From: Pseudomonas fulva NBRC 16637 = DSM 17717
Lineage (GTDB): Bacteria; Pseudomonadota; Gammaproteobacteria; Pseudomonadales; Pseudomonadaceae
Assembly: GCF_000730565.1 (NCBI RefSeq)
Contig: NZ_BBIQ01000026.1
Location: 1 to 58,992 of the forward strand
Direction of reading: 5' to 3'
Length of the DNA stretch: 58,992 nt
In this document: positions 9,230 to 18,241 of the stretch, in pieces
Layout: the number at the start of each line of letters is the position of its first letter
How positions within the stretch are numbered: the first letter of the stretch is position 1
Notes under the pieces: model-generated
Database searches by the model: none
What the model saw: the letters and a program-made list of their open reading frames with translations, nothing else
What the model was told of the DNA's origin: nothing
Position numbers and translations under genes: made by a program

Positions 9230-11383
9230 TCACAAGGCGGCCTGCCCGCTCCTGCGTAAAGTCTCTATGACCGCTTCCAGGGCGCGCTCGAATAAAGGGC
9301 CGTCATCCAGTACGCGGACAGTGCCGGCTTCCAGGGCCTGGTCAAGGCCGGCGCCACTCCACTCCCGCACTTTCATGCCGCTGCGATTGGCAAAGACGAG
9401 CTTGTCGCAGCTGTCCAGGCGAGCCACTAACTTGCAGCGCTGGATGCCACCGTCATCGGACACTTCAATCCAGGTGCCCATGCGCAAGCGTTGCACCTTC
9501 TGCGAGACCTTGCCCTGCTCACCGGCCGGTTGCAGCCCAGGCCCGTCTGCCTCTTCGGCCAACGTCACCAGGATGTCCTGGGTAACCAGGATGTCGTCCT
9601 CGTCTATCTCGGCGTCACCTGCATAAGCACGTAGGTGCAGTTGTTGGAGTTTGCGGAAAAATTCACGGGTCACCAGCGAATCGGTGCCAACACTGGCCAG
9701 CCCATCGCGCAGTGACTTGAGCAACGGTGGTACCTGATGCATCAGGACCTGCGGCGCAAGCGATGGCATCACACTGGCCAGCAACGTATCGAGGGTCTGC
9801 AGAGCATTGCGCCAGCCCAGAGAGGTTTCTCCGTGCCTGAGCCAGGCCAGCATCATGACCTGGCTCCAGTTGTTGCTCAGCATCTGTACCACTGCCTGCG
9901 GCCACACACGTCCGCGCAGACGCTGGCTGAGCACCTGTTGCACCTGTCGCCTGGCGAGCGAGGCATTGGCCCGCCCTTCTTCGGCGTCCCGAGTGCGCTG
10001 CTCGAACAGCTCGGTACGCCGCCGTTCATGCTGGGTCTGCCCGAGAAAGTCCTCGAGCAGCTCACCGAACAGACGCGAGTCTTCGGCAAAATCGATGAGC
10101 AAGCGCTGAACCACATGTTCTGCGCGCAGTTGCAAGGCATCACCCTGCCCTTGCTCGCGCGGGTCGCAGCCGAGCCCCGCCGCCGCCAATTCGTTGAGCA
10201 GCCGTCGGGCGGGATGGCTGGCGCGGCTGAGCAGCCCCCTGTCCAGCAGCGCCACCTTGAGCAGCGGGATCTGCAGGCGCGCCAGCACTGCTCGCAGGCA
10301 AATGGGCAGATTGTCATCACTTGCAATGAACCTGAACACCTGCTCGATCAGGTTGATCATGTCTTCGTCGTCACCGCCAATGAAGCGGCGGGTACCGCTA
10401 CGCACGCTGATGGTCAGCAGCAACTGCTCCAGTTGCTGGCCAAGGACGAAGTCATCAGCCGCGCCGGGCTCCGGCACATAGTGCTGCAGATGTGAAAGCA
10501 ACCGCAGCAGATCGGCCCTGCTGACCTGCTGGGCGCCGGCCGGTGCGCCCAGGCGAGGCGCCAACACCCCACGTGTCGATCGCAGAAGCGGCTGCAGGGA
10601 GGCGAACAAGGCCTCGCCTGCGGTATCGTCGGCCGCTTCAGGCTCATGATAGGAACGCTCGTCCGGCTCCGCCAGCAAGCAACTGTCTCCAGCTCGTCGG
10701 CAAGGCGTCGGTGGCAGCTGCCCCAGCACACCTGCCGCAATCAGTACCCTGTTGGCTTCGCCATAGATGACTTGCGCGTCGCACAGCACGTACCGTTCGA
10801 ACAGCTTGAGCAGCACCAGCTTTACGCGCGGCCCTACACCCAGGCTTTGCCCGGCTTCGAGAAAGCAGCGGCACAGGGCAATAGGGTTCAGGGGGTTGCA
10901 CTGCTCAGGCACATGACGTTCGAGCAGCGTCTGCAGGCGCAGACCCAACTGCTGCAAGGCGACCCCATCACGGGCCTTCACTCTGGCAACCATCGCTTCC
11001 ACCGCTGCTGCGCGCTCGGACTGACCGGGGGTAGAAGACAAGGCGTGAACGATGGTTGCCGGGGCACGTTCAGGCTCAGGCTCGACCAAGCGCGCGAAGG
11101 CTTCATGGACGGTATCGAGAAACAGCCGCTCGATGCTCTTGCGTTTGAGCCGCAAGTCGCGCATGGCTTCGAAATACAGGTGCTGAGCGAACCGGTCAGC
11201 GGCCTTGTCCGCCATTTCGAACAGCGTATCGTCGGCATTGTCGAACAGCGCCTGCAAACCCTGACGCAGCTGCAAGGCGGCCTGATCGCGCACTTGCAGC
11301 AGCGCAATGGGCAGACTCGAAGGGGGCGTGCGCCGTCCATGTTCAGCCGCCGCCAAGGGCACTACCTTGCCCTCTTTGTGCAT
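9230..11383 (-). CDS. DUF1631 family protein of unknown function
   Basis: A 717-residue protein of the DUF1631 family, conserved in pseudomonads beside ampD and nadC. I chose the ATG at 11383 (residues MHKEGKVVPL) because AAGGAG sits seven bases upstream. A further in-frame start lies 63 bases earlier without such a site. Most of the protein is predicted helical and leucine- and arginine-rich, with no signal peptide or membrane segment. The last 120 residues look like a beta-barrel (GTWIEVSDDGG, then KLVFANRSGMKV) that recalls PilZ-type folds, but the PilZ binding residues are absent. The function is unknown. Some genome entries name such proteins thymidine phosphorylase, which this sequence does not support. 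Confidence 0.85.
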   Translation of the reverse strand: MHKEGKVVPLAAAEHGRRTPPSSLPIALLQVRDQAALQLRQGLQALFDNADDTLFEMADKAADRFAQHLYFEAMRDLRLKRKSIERLFLDTVHEAFARLVEPEPERAPATIVHALSSTPGQSERAAAVEAMVARVKARDGVALQQLGLRLQTLLERHVPEQCNPLNPIALCRCFLEAGQSLGVGPRVKLVLLKLFERYVLCDAQVIYGEANRVLIAAGVLGQLPPTPCRRAGDSCLLAEPDERSYHEPEAADDTAGEALFASLQPLLRSTRGVLAPRLGAPAGAQQVSRADLLRLLSHLQHYVPEPGAADDFVLGQQLEQLLLTISVRSGTRRFIGGDDEDMINLIEQVFRFIASDDNLPICLRAVLARLQIPLLKVALLDRGLLSRASHPARRLLNELAAAGLGCDPREQGQGDALQLRAEHVVQRLLIDFAEDSRLFGELLEDFLGQTQHERRRTELFEQRTRDAEEGRANASLARRQVQQVLSQRLRGRVWPQAVVQMLSNNWSQVMMLAWLRHGETSLGWRNALQTLDTLLASVMPSLAPQVLMHQVPPLLKSLRDGLASVGTDSLVTREFFRKLQQLHLRAYAGDAEIDEDDILVTQDILVTLAEEADGPGLQPAGEQGKVSQKVQRLRMGTWIEVSDDGGIQRCKLVARLDSCDKLVFANRSGMKVREWSGAGLDQALEAGTVRVLDDGPLFERALEAVIETLRRSGQAAL

Positions 11384-11568
11384 CCTGTACTCCTTGCAGG
11401 GTGTCGGGCCCAGACACGGCCGATTTCGCCAATAGCATGACGCCAAATATCAGACAGCATTATCGGGAATAATTCCTTTTACTGCCAGATACGTTTCCCT
11501 TGGTAAGTCTTGACCCTGAATAGGCAGTGGTTGCTCAACCCGCTGCGTCATGGCAACCGACCACCGGC

Positions 11569-11596
11569 TGTACACACCTGCGCCCTGCCCTATAAT
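11569..11596 (+). promoter_or_regulatory. Predicted promoter of nadC
   Basis: A perfect TATAAT -10 box lies at 11591-11596, 28 bases before the nadC start codon. A partial -35 (TGTACA, 4 of 6) lies 16 bases upstream of it. The predicted transcript has a leader of about 20 bases. This is a motif match only. Confidence 0.5.
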
Positions 11597-11624
11597 CGCG
11601 GGCATCTCGCTTGTGGAGCCAACC

Positions 11625-12473
11625 ATGCCTAACCTACGCCTTGCCGACCTCACCGCCGAAATCGAAGCCAACGTGCGCCGCGCGTTGCTGGAGGACATCG
11701 GTAGCGGCGACATCACCGCCCAGCTCATCCCGGCCGAGCGGCTGGCCAAGGCAACGATCATTACTCGCGAAGGGTGTGTGGTAGCCGGTACGGCTTGGGT
11801 CGATGCGGTGTTTCGTCAACTCGACCCACGCGTAGCCGTGCACTGGCAGGTGGTCGACGGCGATCGCGCCCAGCCCAACCAGCCGCTGTTTCATCTGGAA
11901 GGCCCGGCGCGGGCGCTGCTCAGCGGCGAGCGCAGTGCGCTCAATTTCCTGCAGATGCTGTCCGGGGTTGCCACGCGTGCGCGCACATTGGCGGATCTGG
12001 TCGAAGGCACGCAGGTACGGTTGCTGGACACCCGCAAGACTTTGCCTGGCTTGCGCCTGGCGCAAAAATACGCAGTGACCTGTGGCGGCTGCTACAACCA
12101 CCGCATAGGCCTGTATGACGCTTTCCTGATCAAGGAAAACCATATTGCAGCCTGTGGTGGCGTCGCTGAAGCGGTACACGCCGCCCACCGCATCGCCCCC
12201 GGCAAGCCGGTGGAAATCGAGGTGGAAAGCCTGGAGGAATTGCATCAGGCGCTGAGCGCTGGCGCCGACATCATCATGCTCGATGAGCTGACGCTCGATG
12301 AGATGAAGCAAGCCGTCGGCATAACAGCCGGCAAGGCGAAGCTGGAGGCCAGCGGCGGCGTCAGCGAAACGACCCTGCGGGCCATTGCCGAAACCGGTGT
12401 GGATTACATCTCGATAGGTTCGATGACCAAGGATGTGCGAGCGGTCGACCTGTCGATGCGCCTTAGCTTGTAA
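11625..12473 (+). CDS. nadC: Nicotinate-nucleotide pyrophosphorylase (carboxylating)
   Basis: Quinolinate phosphoribosyltransferase of NAD synthesis. It turns quinolinate and PRPP into nicotinate mononucleotide, CO2 and pyrophosphate. The protein is 282 residues from the ATG at 11625 (MPNLRLADL), the usual length. The in-frame start 75 bases upstream precedes the promoter and is not used. Family signatures seen are the LLDTRKTLPGLR motif, the GGCYNHRIGLYD motif and the C-terminal ASGGVSE and ISIGSMTKD phosphate-binding segments. It is a monocistronic plus-strand gene whose end faces trxB. Confidence 0.97.
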   Translation: MPNLRLADLTAEIEANVRRALLEDIGSGDITAQLIPAERLAKATIITREGCVVAGTAWVDAVFRQLDPRVAVHWQVVDGDRAQPNQPLFHLEGPARALLSGERSALNFLQMLSGVATRARTLADLVEGTQVRLLDTRKTLPGLRLAQKYAVTCGGCYNHRIGLYDAFLIKENHIAACGGVAEAVHAAHRIAPGKPVEIEVESLEELHQALSAGADIIMLDELTLDEMKQAVGITAGKAKLEASGGVSETTLRAIAETGVDYISIGSMTKDVRAVDLSMRLSL

Positions 12474-12476
12474 CAC

Positions 12477-12495
12477 GGGGCCGCCAGGCGGCCCC
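12477..12495. terminator. Hairpin between convergent nadC and trxB
   Basis: A perfect 8-base stem (GGGGCCGC/GCGGCCCC) with a 3-base loop fills most of the 32-base gap between the two stop codons. A second small hairpin, GATC-GAAA-GATC, follows at 12496-12507. The stem is strong but lacks a T-tract on either strand, so termination in both directions is inferred from position. Confidence 0.55.
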
Positions 12496-12505
12496 GATCG
12501 AAAGA

Positions 12506-13468
12506 TCAGAACGAGGCGTTGGCCAGGCCGTCCAGGTAGCGCTCGACGTCCAGCGCAGCCATGCAGCCCGCACCGGCCGAGGTGATGGCCTGACGGTAGA
12601 CATGGTCGGCCACGTCACCTGCGGCGAATACGCCCGCGACGTTGGTGGCAGTGGCGTTGCCTTCACGGCCGCCGCTGACCACCAGGTAGCCGTCCTTGAG
12701 GGTCAGCTGGCCTTCGAACAGCGAGGTATTCGGGGTGTGGCCGATGGCGATGAACACGCCGTCTACCTTGATCTCGTCGCTGCTGCCATCGTTGTTCTTC
12801 AAGCGCGCGCCGGTCACGCCCATGTTGTCGCCCAGGACTTCATCCAGGGTAGCGTTCAGCTTGAGCTCGATCTTGCCTTCGGCAACGCGGGCATGCAGCT
12901 TGTCGATCAGGATCTTCTCGGCGCGGAAGGTATCGCGGCGGTGCACCAGGGTTACCTTGCTGGCGATGTTGGCCAGGTACAGCGCCTCTTCAACGGCCGT
13001 GTTGCCGCCGCCAACCACCGCGACCGGCTTATTGCGGTAGAAGAAGCCATCGCAGGTGGCGCAGGCCGATACACCCTTGCCCATGAACGCTTCTTCCGAC
13101 GGCAGGCCCAGGTAACGAGCGCTGGCACCAGTGGCCACGATCAGGGCGTCACAGGTGTAGGTGCCGCTGTCGCCGGTCAACGTGAACGGCTTGTTGGCCA
13201 GGTCTACGGCGTTGATGTGGTCGAAGACGATTTCAGTTTCGAAACGCTCGGCGTGTTCCTGCATGCGTTGCATCAGTGCAGGGCCGGTCAGGCCGTGCGG
13301 GTCGCCCGGCCAGTTGTCGACTTCGGTGGTGGTGGTCAACTGGCCACCGGCCTGCATGCCAGTGATCAGCAGCGGCTTGAGGTTGGCACGGGCCGCGTAG
13401 ACCGCTGCGCTGTAACCGGCAGGGCCGGAGCCCAGAATGATGACGCGCGAATGACGTGCTTCGGACAT
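12506..13468 (-). CDS. trxB: Thioredoxin reductase (NADPH)
   Basis: Flavoprotein that passes electrons from NADPH to thioredoxin. It is 320 residues from the ATG at 13468 (MSEARHSRVIILGSG), which follows an AGGAG site. The 32-residue upstream extension in the same frame is not typical of the family. The N-terminal FAD motif GSGPAGYSAAVYAAR, the redox-active CATC pair near residue 137 and the NADPH motif VVGGGNTAVEEALYL are all present. The C-terminal GVFAAGDVADHVYRQ closes the FAD site. It is a single-gene unit, convergent with nadC and divergent from cysZ. Confidence 0.97.
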   Translation of the reverse strand: MSEARHSRVIILGSGPAGYSAAVYAARANLKPLLITGMQAGGQLTTTTEVDNWPGDPHGLTGPALMQRMQEHAERFETEIVFDHINAVDLANKPFTLTGDSGTYTCDALIVATGASARYLGLPSEEAFMGKGVSACATCDGFFYRNKPVAVVGGGNTAVEEALYLANIASKVTLVHRRDTFRAEKILIDKLHARVAEGKIELKLNATLDEVLGDNMGVTGARLKNNDGSSDEIKVDGVFIAIGHTPNTSLFEGQLTLKDGYLVVSGGREGNATATNVAGVFAAGDVADHVYRQAITSAGAGCMAALDVERYLDGLANASF

Positions 13469-13756
13469 GTCGAACTCCTGTCGAGCGGGCTGTAAGAGCC
13501 AGCTGTGCAAATGAAGTAGGGCCTGCACCACGGGCAGGCCTGTGACGCTGAAATATGAGCGCACTGTAGCGAGGTGGCAAAGAGTAAGGAAATATCCTTA
13601 GACAATCCACCTCATAGCCATCGTCTATGCGCGTCTTTGCGTTGGCAGGGTCGAACCTTGGCTTTTGTTACGGCCGGTTTCACCCAGATGGCGCAGCTTC
13701 CGCATCACCCCGAAACTCGGTAATGTCTGCCGACTACCTTTTCTGCGGAGTGATAC

Positions 13757-14521
13757 ATGCAAGCCCCCGTTCTTTCCGGGCCGCAGTACCTGCGCGAAGG
13801 CCTGAAGCTGATCCTGAGCCCTGGCCTGCGCTTGTTCGTGCTGCTGCCGCTGACCATCAACCTGCTGCTGTTCGGTGGTCTCATCTATTTTGCCGGCCAC
13901 CAGTTCAGCCAGTGGCTGGACGCGCTGGTGCCCACGCTGCCAAGCTGGCTGAGCTTCCTGACCTACATCCTCTGGCCCTTGTTCGTGGTGCTGCTGGTGT
14001 TGATGGTGTTCTTCACCTTCACCCTGGTGGCCAACATCATCGCGGCACCGTTCAATGGCTTCTTGGCTGAAAAGGTGGAAGTGGTGGTGCGCGGCGACGA
14101 TCATTTCCCAGCCTTCAGCTGGGCAGAGCTGCTGGCGATGATCCCCCGCACACTGGGCCGCGAAATGCGCAAGCTCGGCTACTTCCTGCCACGCGCCACC
14201 GCCTTGTTCATCCTGTCGTTGATCCCGGTGGTCAACGTGGTCGCCGCGCCGCTTTGGCTGGTTTTCGGCGTATGGATGATGGCCATCCAGTACATCGACT
14301 ACCCGGCCGACAACAACAAGATGAGCTGGCAAGACATGCTCGCCTGGCTGCGGGAGAAGCGCTGGCAGTCCCTGGGCTTTGGCGGGGTGACCTACCTGGC
14401 GTTGCTGATCCCGGGGGTGAATGTGGTGATGATGCCGGCGGCGGTGGCGGGGGCGACGTTGTTCTGGGTGCGCGAGAACGGCAATGCACGTGTCGTGAAC
14501 ACCCCTGCGCATCGGGCCTGA
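13757..14521 (+). CDS. cysZ: Sulfate transporter CysZ
   Basis: Inner-membrane protein of the CysZ/EI24 family (254 residues) that brings sulfate into the cell for cysteine synthesis. Hydrophobic stretches lie at about 27-50, 70-100, 145-180 and 210-235, fitting the known mix of transmembrane and hemi-penetrating helices. The start ATG has GGAG at good spacing. No other cys gene is next to it. The small TIGR02450 gene follows 43 bases later and may share its message. Confidence 0.92.
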   Translation: MQAPVLSGPQYLREGLKLILSPGLRLFVLLPLTINLLLFGGLIYFAGHQFSQWLDALVPTLPSWLSFLTYILWPLFVVLLVLMVFFTFTLVANIIAAPFNGFLAEKVEVVVRGDDHFPAFSWAELLAMIPRTLGREMRKLGYFLPRATALFILSLIPVVNVVAAPLWLVFGVWMMAIQYIDYPADNNKMSWQDMLAWLREKRWQSLGFGGVTYLALLIPGVNVVMMPAAVAGATLFWVRENGNARVVNTPAHRA

Positions 14522-14564
14522 GCCTGCCCCAGGCGTAACCCTACCCCATCTACAGGAGCAGACC

Positions 14565-14780
14565 ATGAACCGCTTCAGCCCCGCCAAACTCAAGCTGTCG
14601 AAATGGACCGCAACGCAGCCGATAAACCGTGAAAAGCACTTCCTGGTCACCGACCTGGAGCATGACGAAGCGGGCGTGCTGCTGCGCGTGGAACTGCAGG
14701 CGGTGCACAGTGGGCGCAGCGAGTGGCTGGATTGGCGGGTGCTGCGCGACGCCCAGGTGTGGGCGATGGGTTGGCGATGA
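14565..14780 (+). CDS. TIGR02450 family Trp-rich small protein
   Basis: A 71-residue cytosolic protein rich in tryptophan (SKWTA, SEWLDWR, VWAMGWR), matching the TIGR02450 family often found in marine and soil gammaproteobacteria. Its function is unknown. An AGGAG site lies seven bases before the ATG. It follows cysZ on the same strand after 43 bases, so the two are probably co-transcribed. Confidence 0.85.
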   Translation: MNRFSPAKLKLSKWTATQPINREKHFLVTDLEHDEAGVLLRVELQAVHSGRSEWLDWRVLRDAQVWAMGWR

Positions 14781-14894
14781 GCGCGTGAACCGGCCGCGTG
14801 CCTTTCAGGCAGCGGCTGACCCCGTACTTGTCCAAGCAGACCGCTGCGTGTTGCTTGGCTCAGGGTCACCACTGGCCTGCAAAACTAACCAGCA

Positions 14895-16211
14895 TCACTG
14901 CCCCAGGCGGCTGGAGAACTGCCCCACCACATCCACCACCCGCCTGGCCCCTTCCTGGATTTCCTCGATCACGCTTCCGGTCTGGTCCGCCAGCGCGCGG
15001 CCTTCTTCGGCCTGACGCTTGCTGGTGTCGATGATCGATACCGCAGCCTGGGCCAACTGCTCGTTTTGCTGCACCACACGGGCTATTTCCTCGGTAGCTG
15101 TACTGGTGCGCGAGGCCAGCTGACGCACCTCATCGGCCACCACCGCAAAGCCCCGCCCCTGCTCGCCAGCGCGGGCGGCTTCGATGGCGGCGTTGAGCGC
15201 CAGCAGGTTGGTCTGCCCGGCGATATCGCTGATGGTCTTGATGATCGAACCAATGACCCGCGACTGGGTGTCCAGCGCCTGGATACCTTCGGCAGCCTGA
15301 AGCATCGAGGCTTCCAGCCCGCGCATGACGCTGACGCTCTGCCCGACCACCTCGGTGGCCCGGCGGGCGCTGGTGTCCGTTTCCCGCGAGGTGTTGTAGG
15401 CAACGTCCGCCGCCTGGGCCACTGCTTGCTCCTGGTTCACCTGTTCGGTGATGACCGTGGCGAACTTGACCACTTTGTAGAGCTCATCGTGGGCGTTGAA
15501 GATCGGGTTGTAGGACGCTTCCAGCCAGATTACCCGGCCGTGAGCATCGATCCGCCGAAAGCGCTCGGCAATGTATTCACCGCGACGAAGCTTGTCCCAG
15601 AATGCCTGGTAGCCCGGTGCATTGACCTCGGCAGGTTCGCAGAACATACGGTGGTGCTTGCCACGGATTTGATCCAGCCGGTACCCCACTGCCGACAGGA
15701 AGCGTTCGTTGGCGGTCAGGATCATGCCATCGAGGTCGAACTCGATGACCGCCGTCGAGCGCATCAACGCCTTGATCAGGCTCTCGTGCTCGCGGGAGGT
15801 GACGATGGTGCGGGTCAGGTCGCTCGAATGCAGGGTGAAATACTTGATGCGCCCGTCGCTACCCTTCACAGGTTGCAGGATCGTACGCAGCCAGGCTTCC
15901 TGGCCGTCCCCGCGCAGCAGGCGAAACGCGCCATTGAAATGCTCGCCCCGGCTGATGGCATTTTTCATGCGCTGGTGAAAATCCAGCGACTTGACGTGGG
16001 CAGGCACGATGTCTTCGATGTTGCGCCCAAGCAATTGGTCGGCCCTATACAGCATCTCGGTTTCGAAATTGCCATTGACCAGTTCGATCCGACCGGCCGG
16101 ATCGAGTTGCAGCACCAGCATTTCGCTGTCAAGGCTGCTCTTGATCTGGTCGATGATCATCAGTTCTTCACGCAACTGCCGGATTTCTTGCTTGAGCTTG
16201 TTGTTGAACAT
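14895..16211 (-). CDS. Soluble PAS-PAS methyl-accepting chemotaxis protein (BdlA-like)
   Basis: A 438-residue cytoplasmic chemoreceptor with no transmembrane segment. Two PAS domains lie at about 20-120 and 140-240, followed by a signalling domain with the conserved hairpin tip (TNLLALNAAIEAARAGEQGRGF). The start ATG at 16211 has CAGGAGAG upstream, and the start 39 bases earlier lacks a site. The PAS-PAS-MCP layout and size match P. aeruginosa BdlA, which governs biofilm dispersion, but Aer-2-like or other PAS receptors share it, so function is not settled. The ligand or cofactor is unknown. No che genes are nearby. Confidence 0.88.
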   Translation of the reverse strand: MFNNKLKQEIRQLREELMIIDQIKSSLDSEMLVLQLDPAGRIELVNGNFETEMLYRADQLLGRNIEDIVPAHVKSLDFHQRMKNAISRGEHFNGAFRLLRGDGQEAWLRTILQPVKGSDGRIKYFTLHSSDLTRTIVTSREHESLIKALMRSTAVIEFDLDGMILTANERFLSAVGYRLDQIRGKHHRMFCEPAEVNAPGYQAFWDKLRRGEYIAERFRRIDAHGRVIWLEASYNPIFNAHDELYKVVKFATVITEQVNQEQAVAQAADVAYNTSRETDTSARRATEVVGQSVSVMRGLEASMLQAAEGIQALDTQSRVIGSIIKTISDIAGQTNLLALNAAIEAARAGEQGRGFAVVADEVRQLASRTSTATEEIARVVQQNEQLAQAAVSIIDTSKRQAEEGRALADQTGSVIEEIQEGARRVVDVVGQFSSRLGQ

Positions 16212-16384
16212 CACCGCTCTCCTGGAGCGTGGGGGCGAATGCAACTGCATCGGCGGGGAACTGCGCCTCTTGAGTGCAGCCGCGATGAATATTCGTGCGC
16301 GTCATCGGCCGTCGTGAGCCATGTATCATGCAGGCGTCACCTCGCCGTCATACCCCGGCAATGCAGCAAGTGGATAGTCAGTTC

Positions 16385-17575
16385 ATGAACACACCTGCTC
16401 TGCACATCTGCCTGGTCAGCGACACCTTCGCCCCGCACATCAACGGCGTGGCCTGCATTCTTTTGAACCTGAGCGAAGGGCTGCGCCTGCGTGGCCATCA
16501 GGTCAGCGTCGTCCGCCCCCGCCAGCCAGGGGAGCAGGCTTCGAGCCACAACCCTGGCGTGAGACTGTGGCGCGACTGGCCACTGCCCGGCTACCCGGGG
16601 TTGCAACGCGGCGGGGTCTCCCTGCATACGCTAACAAGGCACTGGCGCCGGCAACGGCCTGATGTCATCTACATCGCCACTGAAGGCCCCGTGGGGCTGA
16701 GCGCATTGCGCACCGCTCGGCGGTTAGGGATCGCCGTTGTCAGCGGATTGCATACCCACGTTGCGCACCCTTCAGGGCAATACGGCATGGGCGTGGTAGC
16801 ACGCCTGCTAAGCCTTTACCTGCGCTGGTTTCATCACCGGGCCGTCTTGACCCTCGTGCCCAGCTTGAACCAACAGCGTTGGCTCGAACGCCGCGGCTTC
16901 GAGCGGCTGGTGCACATGGAGCGCGGCGTAGATGCGGAGCTGTTCAACCCAGCTCGTCGCAGCCAGGCGCTGCGCGAACGCTGGGGGCTGGGCCACGATG
17001 ATATCGCCGTCCTGCATGTGGGACGGTTGGCACCGGAGAAAAACCTGGGGCTTTTGCAAAGCTGTTTCGAAGCTCTGCAGCGGGCTCTGCCACAGCGAAG
17101 ATTACGCCTGATCCTGGTGGGGGACGGGCCACTGCGGGGGAAGCTGCTGCAGCAGGTCCCCGAGGCTGTCTTATGCGGGGTCCAGCGAGGTGAACAACTG
17201 GCCGAGCACTATGCCAGCAGTGATCTGTTTCTGTTTCCGAGCCTGACCGAGACGTTTGGCAATGTGGTGCTCGAAGCCATGGCGTCAGGGTTGGCGGTGG
17301 TCGCTTATGACCAGGCAACGGCCGCGCAGCACATCGGCCATGGCCACAATGGTGCGCTGGCCATGCCAGGCGACGTGGCAGCATTCATCGATGCTGCTTG
17401 CTGGCTGCTGCAAGACAGCGAGACCCTGCGGCGGGTGAGGCTCAATGCGCGGCAGCATGCCAGCCATCAGGGGTGGTCGAAAATCGTCGATCAGTTCGAA
17501 GCGCACCTGCTCAGCGCCTCACTGAGCACTCATGGGCGCCAAGCTACCTCGATGCAGCCACTGCCGCCGCTGTGA
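16385..17575 (+). CDS. Family 4 glycosyltransferase
   Basis: A 396-residue GT-B fold glycosyltransferase. The N-terminal part has the GT4 pattern VSDTFAPHINGVACILLNLSE. The C-terminal nucleotide-sugar domain has VGRLAPEKNLGLL, then SLTETFGNVVLEAMASGLAVV with the EX7E-like donor motif. It resembles alpha-mannosyl- or glycolipid glucosyltransferases of the MgtA type. The acceptor and donor cannot be read from the sequence. I placed the start at 16385, where the family homology begins. A start at 16361 is possible, and neither has a strong ribosome site. There are no polysaccharide neighbours. Confidence 0.85.
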   Translation: MNTPALHICLVSDTFAPHINGVACILLNLSEGLRLRGHQVSVVRPRQPGEQASSHNPGVRLWRDWPLPGYPGLQRGGVSLHTLTRHWRRQRPDVIYIATEGPVGLSALRTARRLGIAVVSGLHTHVAHPSGQYGMGVVARLLSLYLRWFHHRAVLTLVPSLNQQRWLERRGFERLVHMERGVDAELFNPARRSQALRERWGLGHDDIAVLHVGRLAPEKNLGLLQSCFEALQRALPQRRLRLILVGDGPLRGKLLQQVPEAVLCGVQRGEQLAEHYASSDLFLFPSLTETFGNVVLEAMASGLAVVAYDQATAAQHIGHGHNGALAMPGDVAAFIDAACWLLQDSETLRRVRLNARQHASHQGWSKIVDQFEAHLLSASLSTHGRQATSMQPLPPL

Positions 17576-17613
17576 AGCCACCGCCGCGGCCAAGGCGAGC
17601 ACCCGGTGCGTGA

Positions 17614-18096
17614 TTAGCCAAGGGCCTTCTCGATGGCCTGGACCACCGCAGGATCATCCGGCGCCGTGCGTGGGGAGAAGCGCGCCAATACCCGCCCGTC
17701 CTTGCCCACCAGGAATTTCTCGAAATTCCAGGTGATGTCCCCCGGAAACTCCGCGCCCTCGCCCGCCAGAAGGCGATACATCGAGTGACGCTGGGGCCCA
17801 TTCACATCGAGCTTGGCGCTCAGCGGAAAGCTCACGCCATAGTTCACGCGGCAGAACGCCTGGATCTGCGCTTCGCTGCCCGGCTCCTGCCCTGCGAACT
17901 GATTGCAGGGCAGGCCAAGGACCGTGAAACCTTTGTCCTTGTACGTTTGGTAGAGCTGCTCAAGCGCCGCGTACTGAGGTGTCAGGCCGCACTTGGAGGC
18001 CACGTTGACCACCAGCACTACCTGCCCCTTGTACGGTTTCAAGGACAGATCGCCACCGTCAAGCGCGTTCAACTTCAGGTCGTGAAATGCACTCAT
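17614..18096 (-). CDS. Glutathione peroxidase
   Basis: A 160-residue thiol peroxidase of the glutathione peroxidase family that reduces hydroperoxides using thioredoxin or glutathione. The peroxidatic cysteine is in NVASKCGLTPQY (about C36). The conserved glutamine lies in the LPCNQFAGQEPG block, which also holds the likely resolving cysteine, and the tryptophan-asparagine pair lies in ITWNFEKFLVGKDG. The catalytic residue is cysteine, not selenocysteine. There is no signal peptide, so it acts in the cytosol. AGGGGA precedes the ATG. It is convergent with the glycosyltransferase and downstream of slyD on the same strand, separated by a terminator. Confidence 0.93.
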   Translation of the reverse strand: MSAFHDLKLNALDGGDLSLKPYKGQVVLVVNVASKCGLTPQYAALEQLYQTYKDKGFTVLGLPCNQFAGQEPGSEAQIQAFCRVNYGVSFPLSAKLDVNGPQRHSMYRLLAGEGAEFPGDITWNFEKFLVGKDGRVLARFSPRTAPDDPAVVQAIEKALG

Positions 18097-18149
18097 GCTG
18101 TAATCCCCTTTTCAGGTCGCCGACGGCACCTGGGCAAATTGCGCCCACT

Positions 18150-18212
18150 AAAAAGGCGTTCGTTCAAGCCGTCGCCTTCCTTGGGAAGGCAGGGCGGCTT
18201 GCCCGAACGCCT
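18150..18212 (-). terminator. Strong intrinsic terminator of the SlyD gene
   Basis: Three stacked perfect arms form a long hairpin: 9 bases (18154-18162 with 18204-18212), 6 bases (18066 offset arm at 18166-18171 with 18195-18200) and 7 bases (18174-18180 with 18184-18190) around a 3-base loop. On the minus strand the stem runs straight into TTTTT. This is a textbook rho-independent terminator for the prolyl isomerase gene, unusually long for the class. Confidence 0.9.
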
Positions 18213-18241
18213 GGCGACTTTCTGAGCTTAGCGCAGAAAGA

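Noticed and set aside
13625..14872. 415-codon frame opposite cysZ and the TIGR02450 gene
   Set aside because: It is an antisense shadow; the low-complexity His/Gln stretches come from the cysZ codons read backwards.
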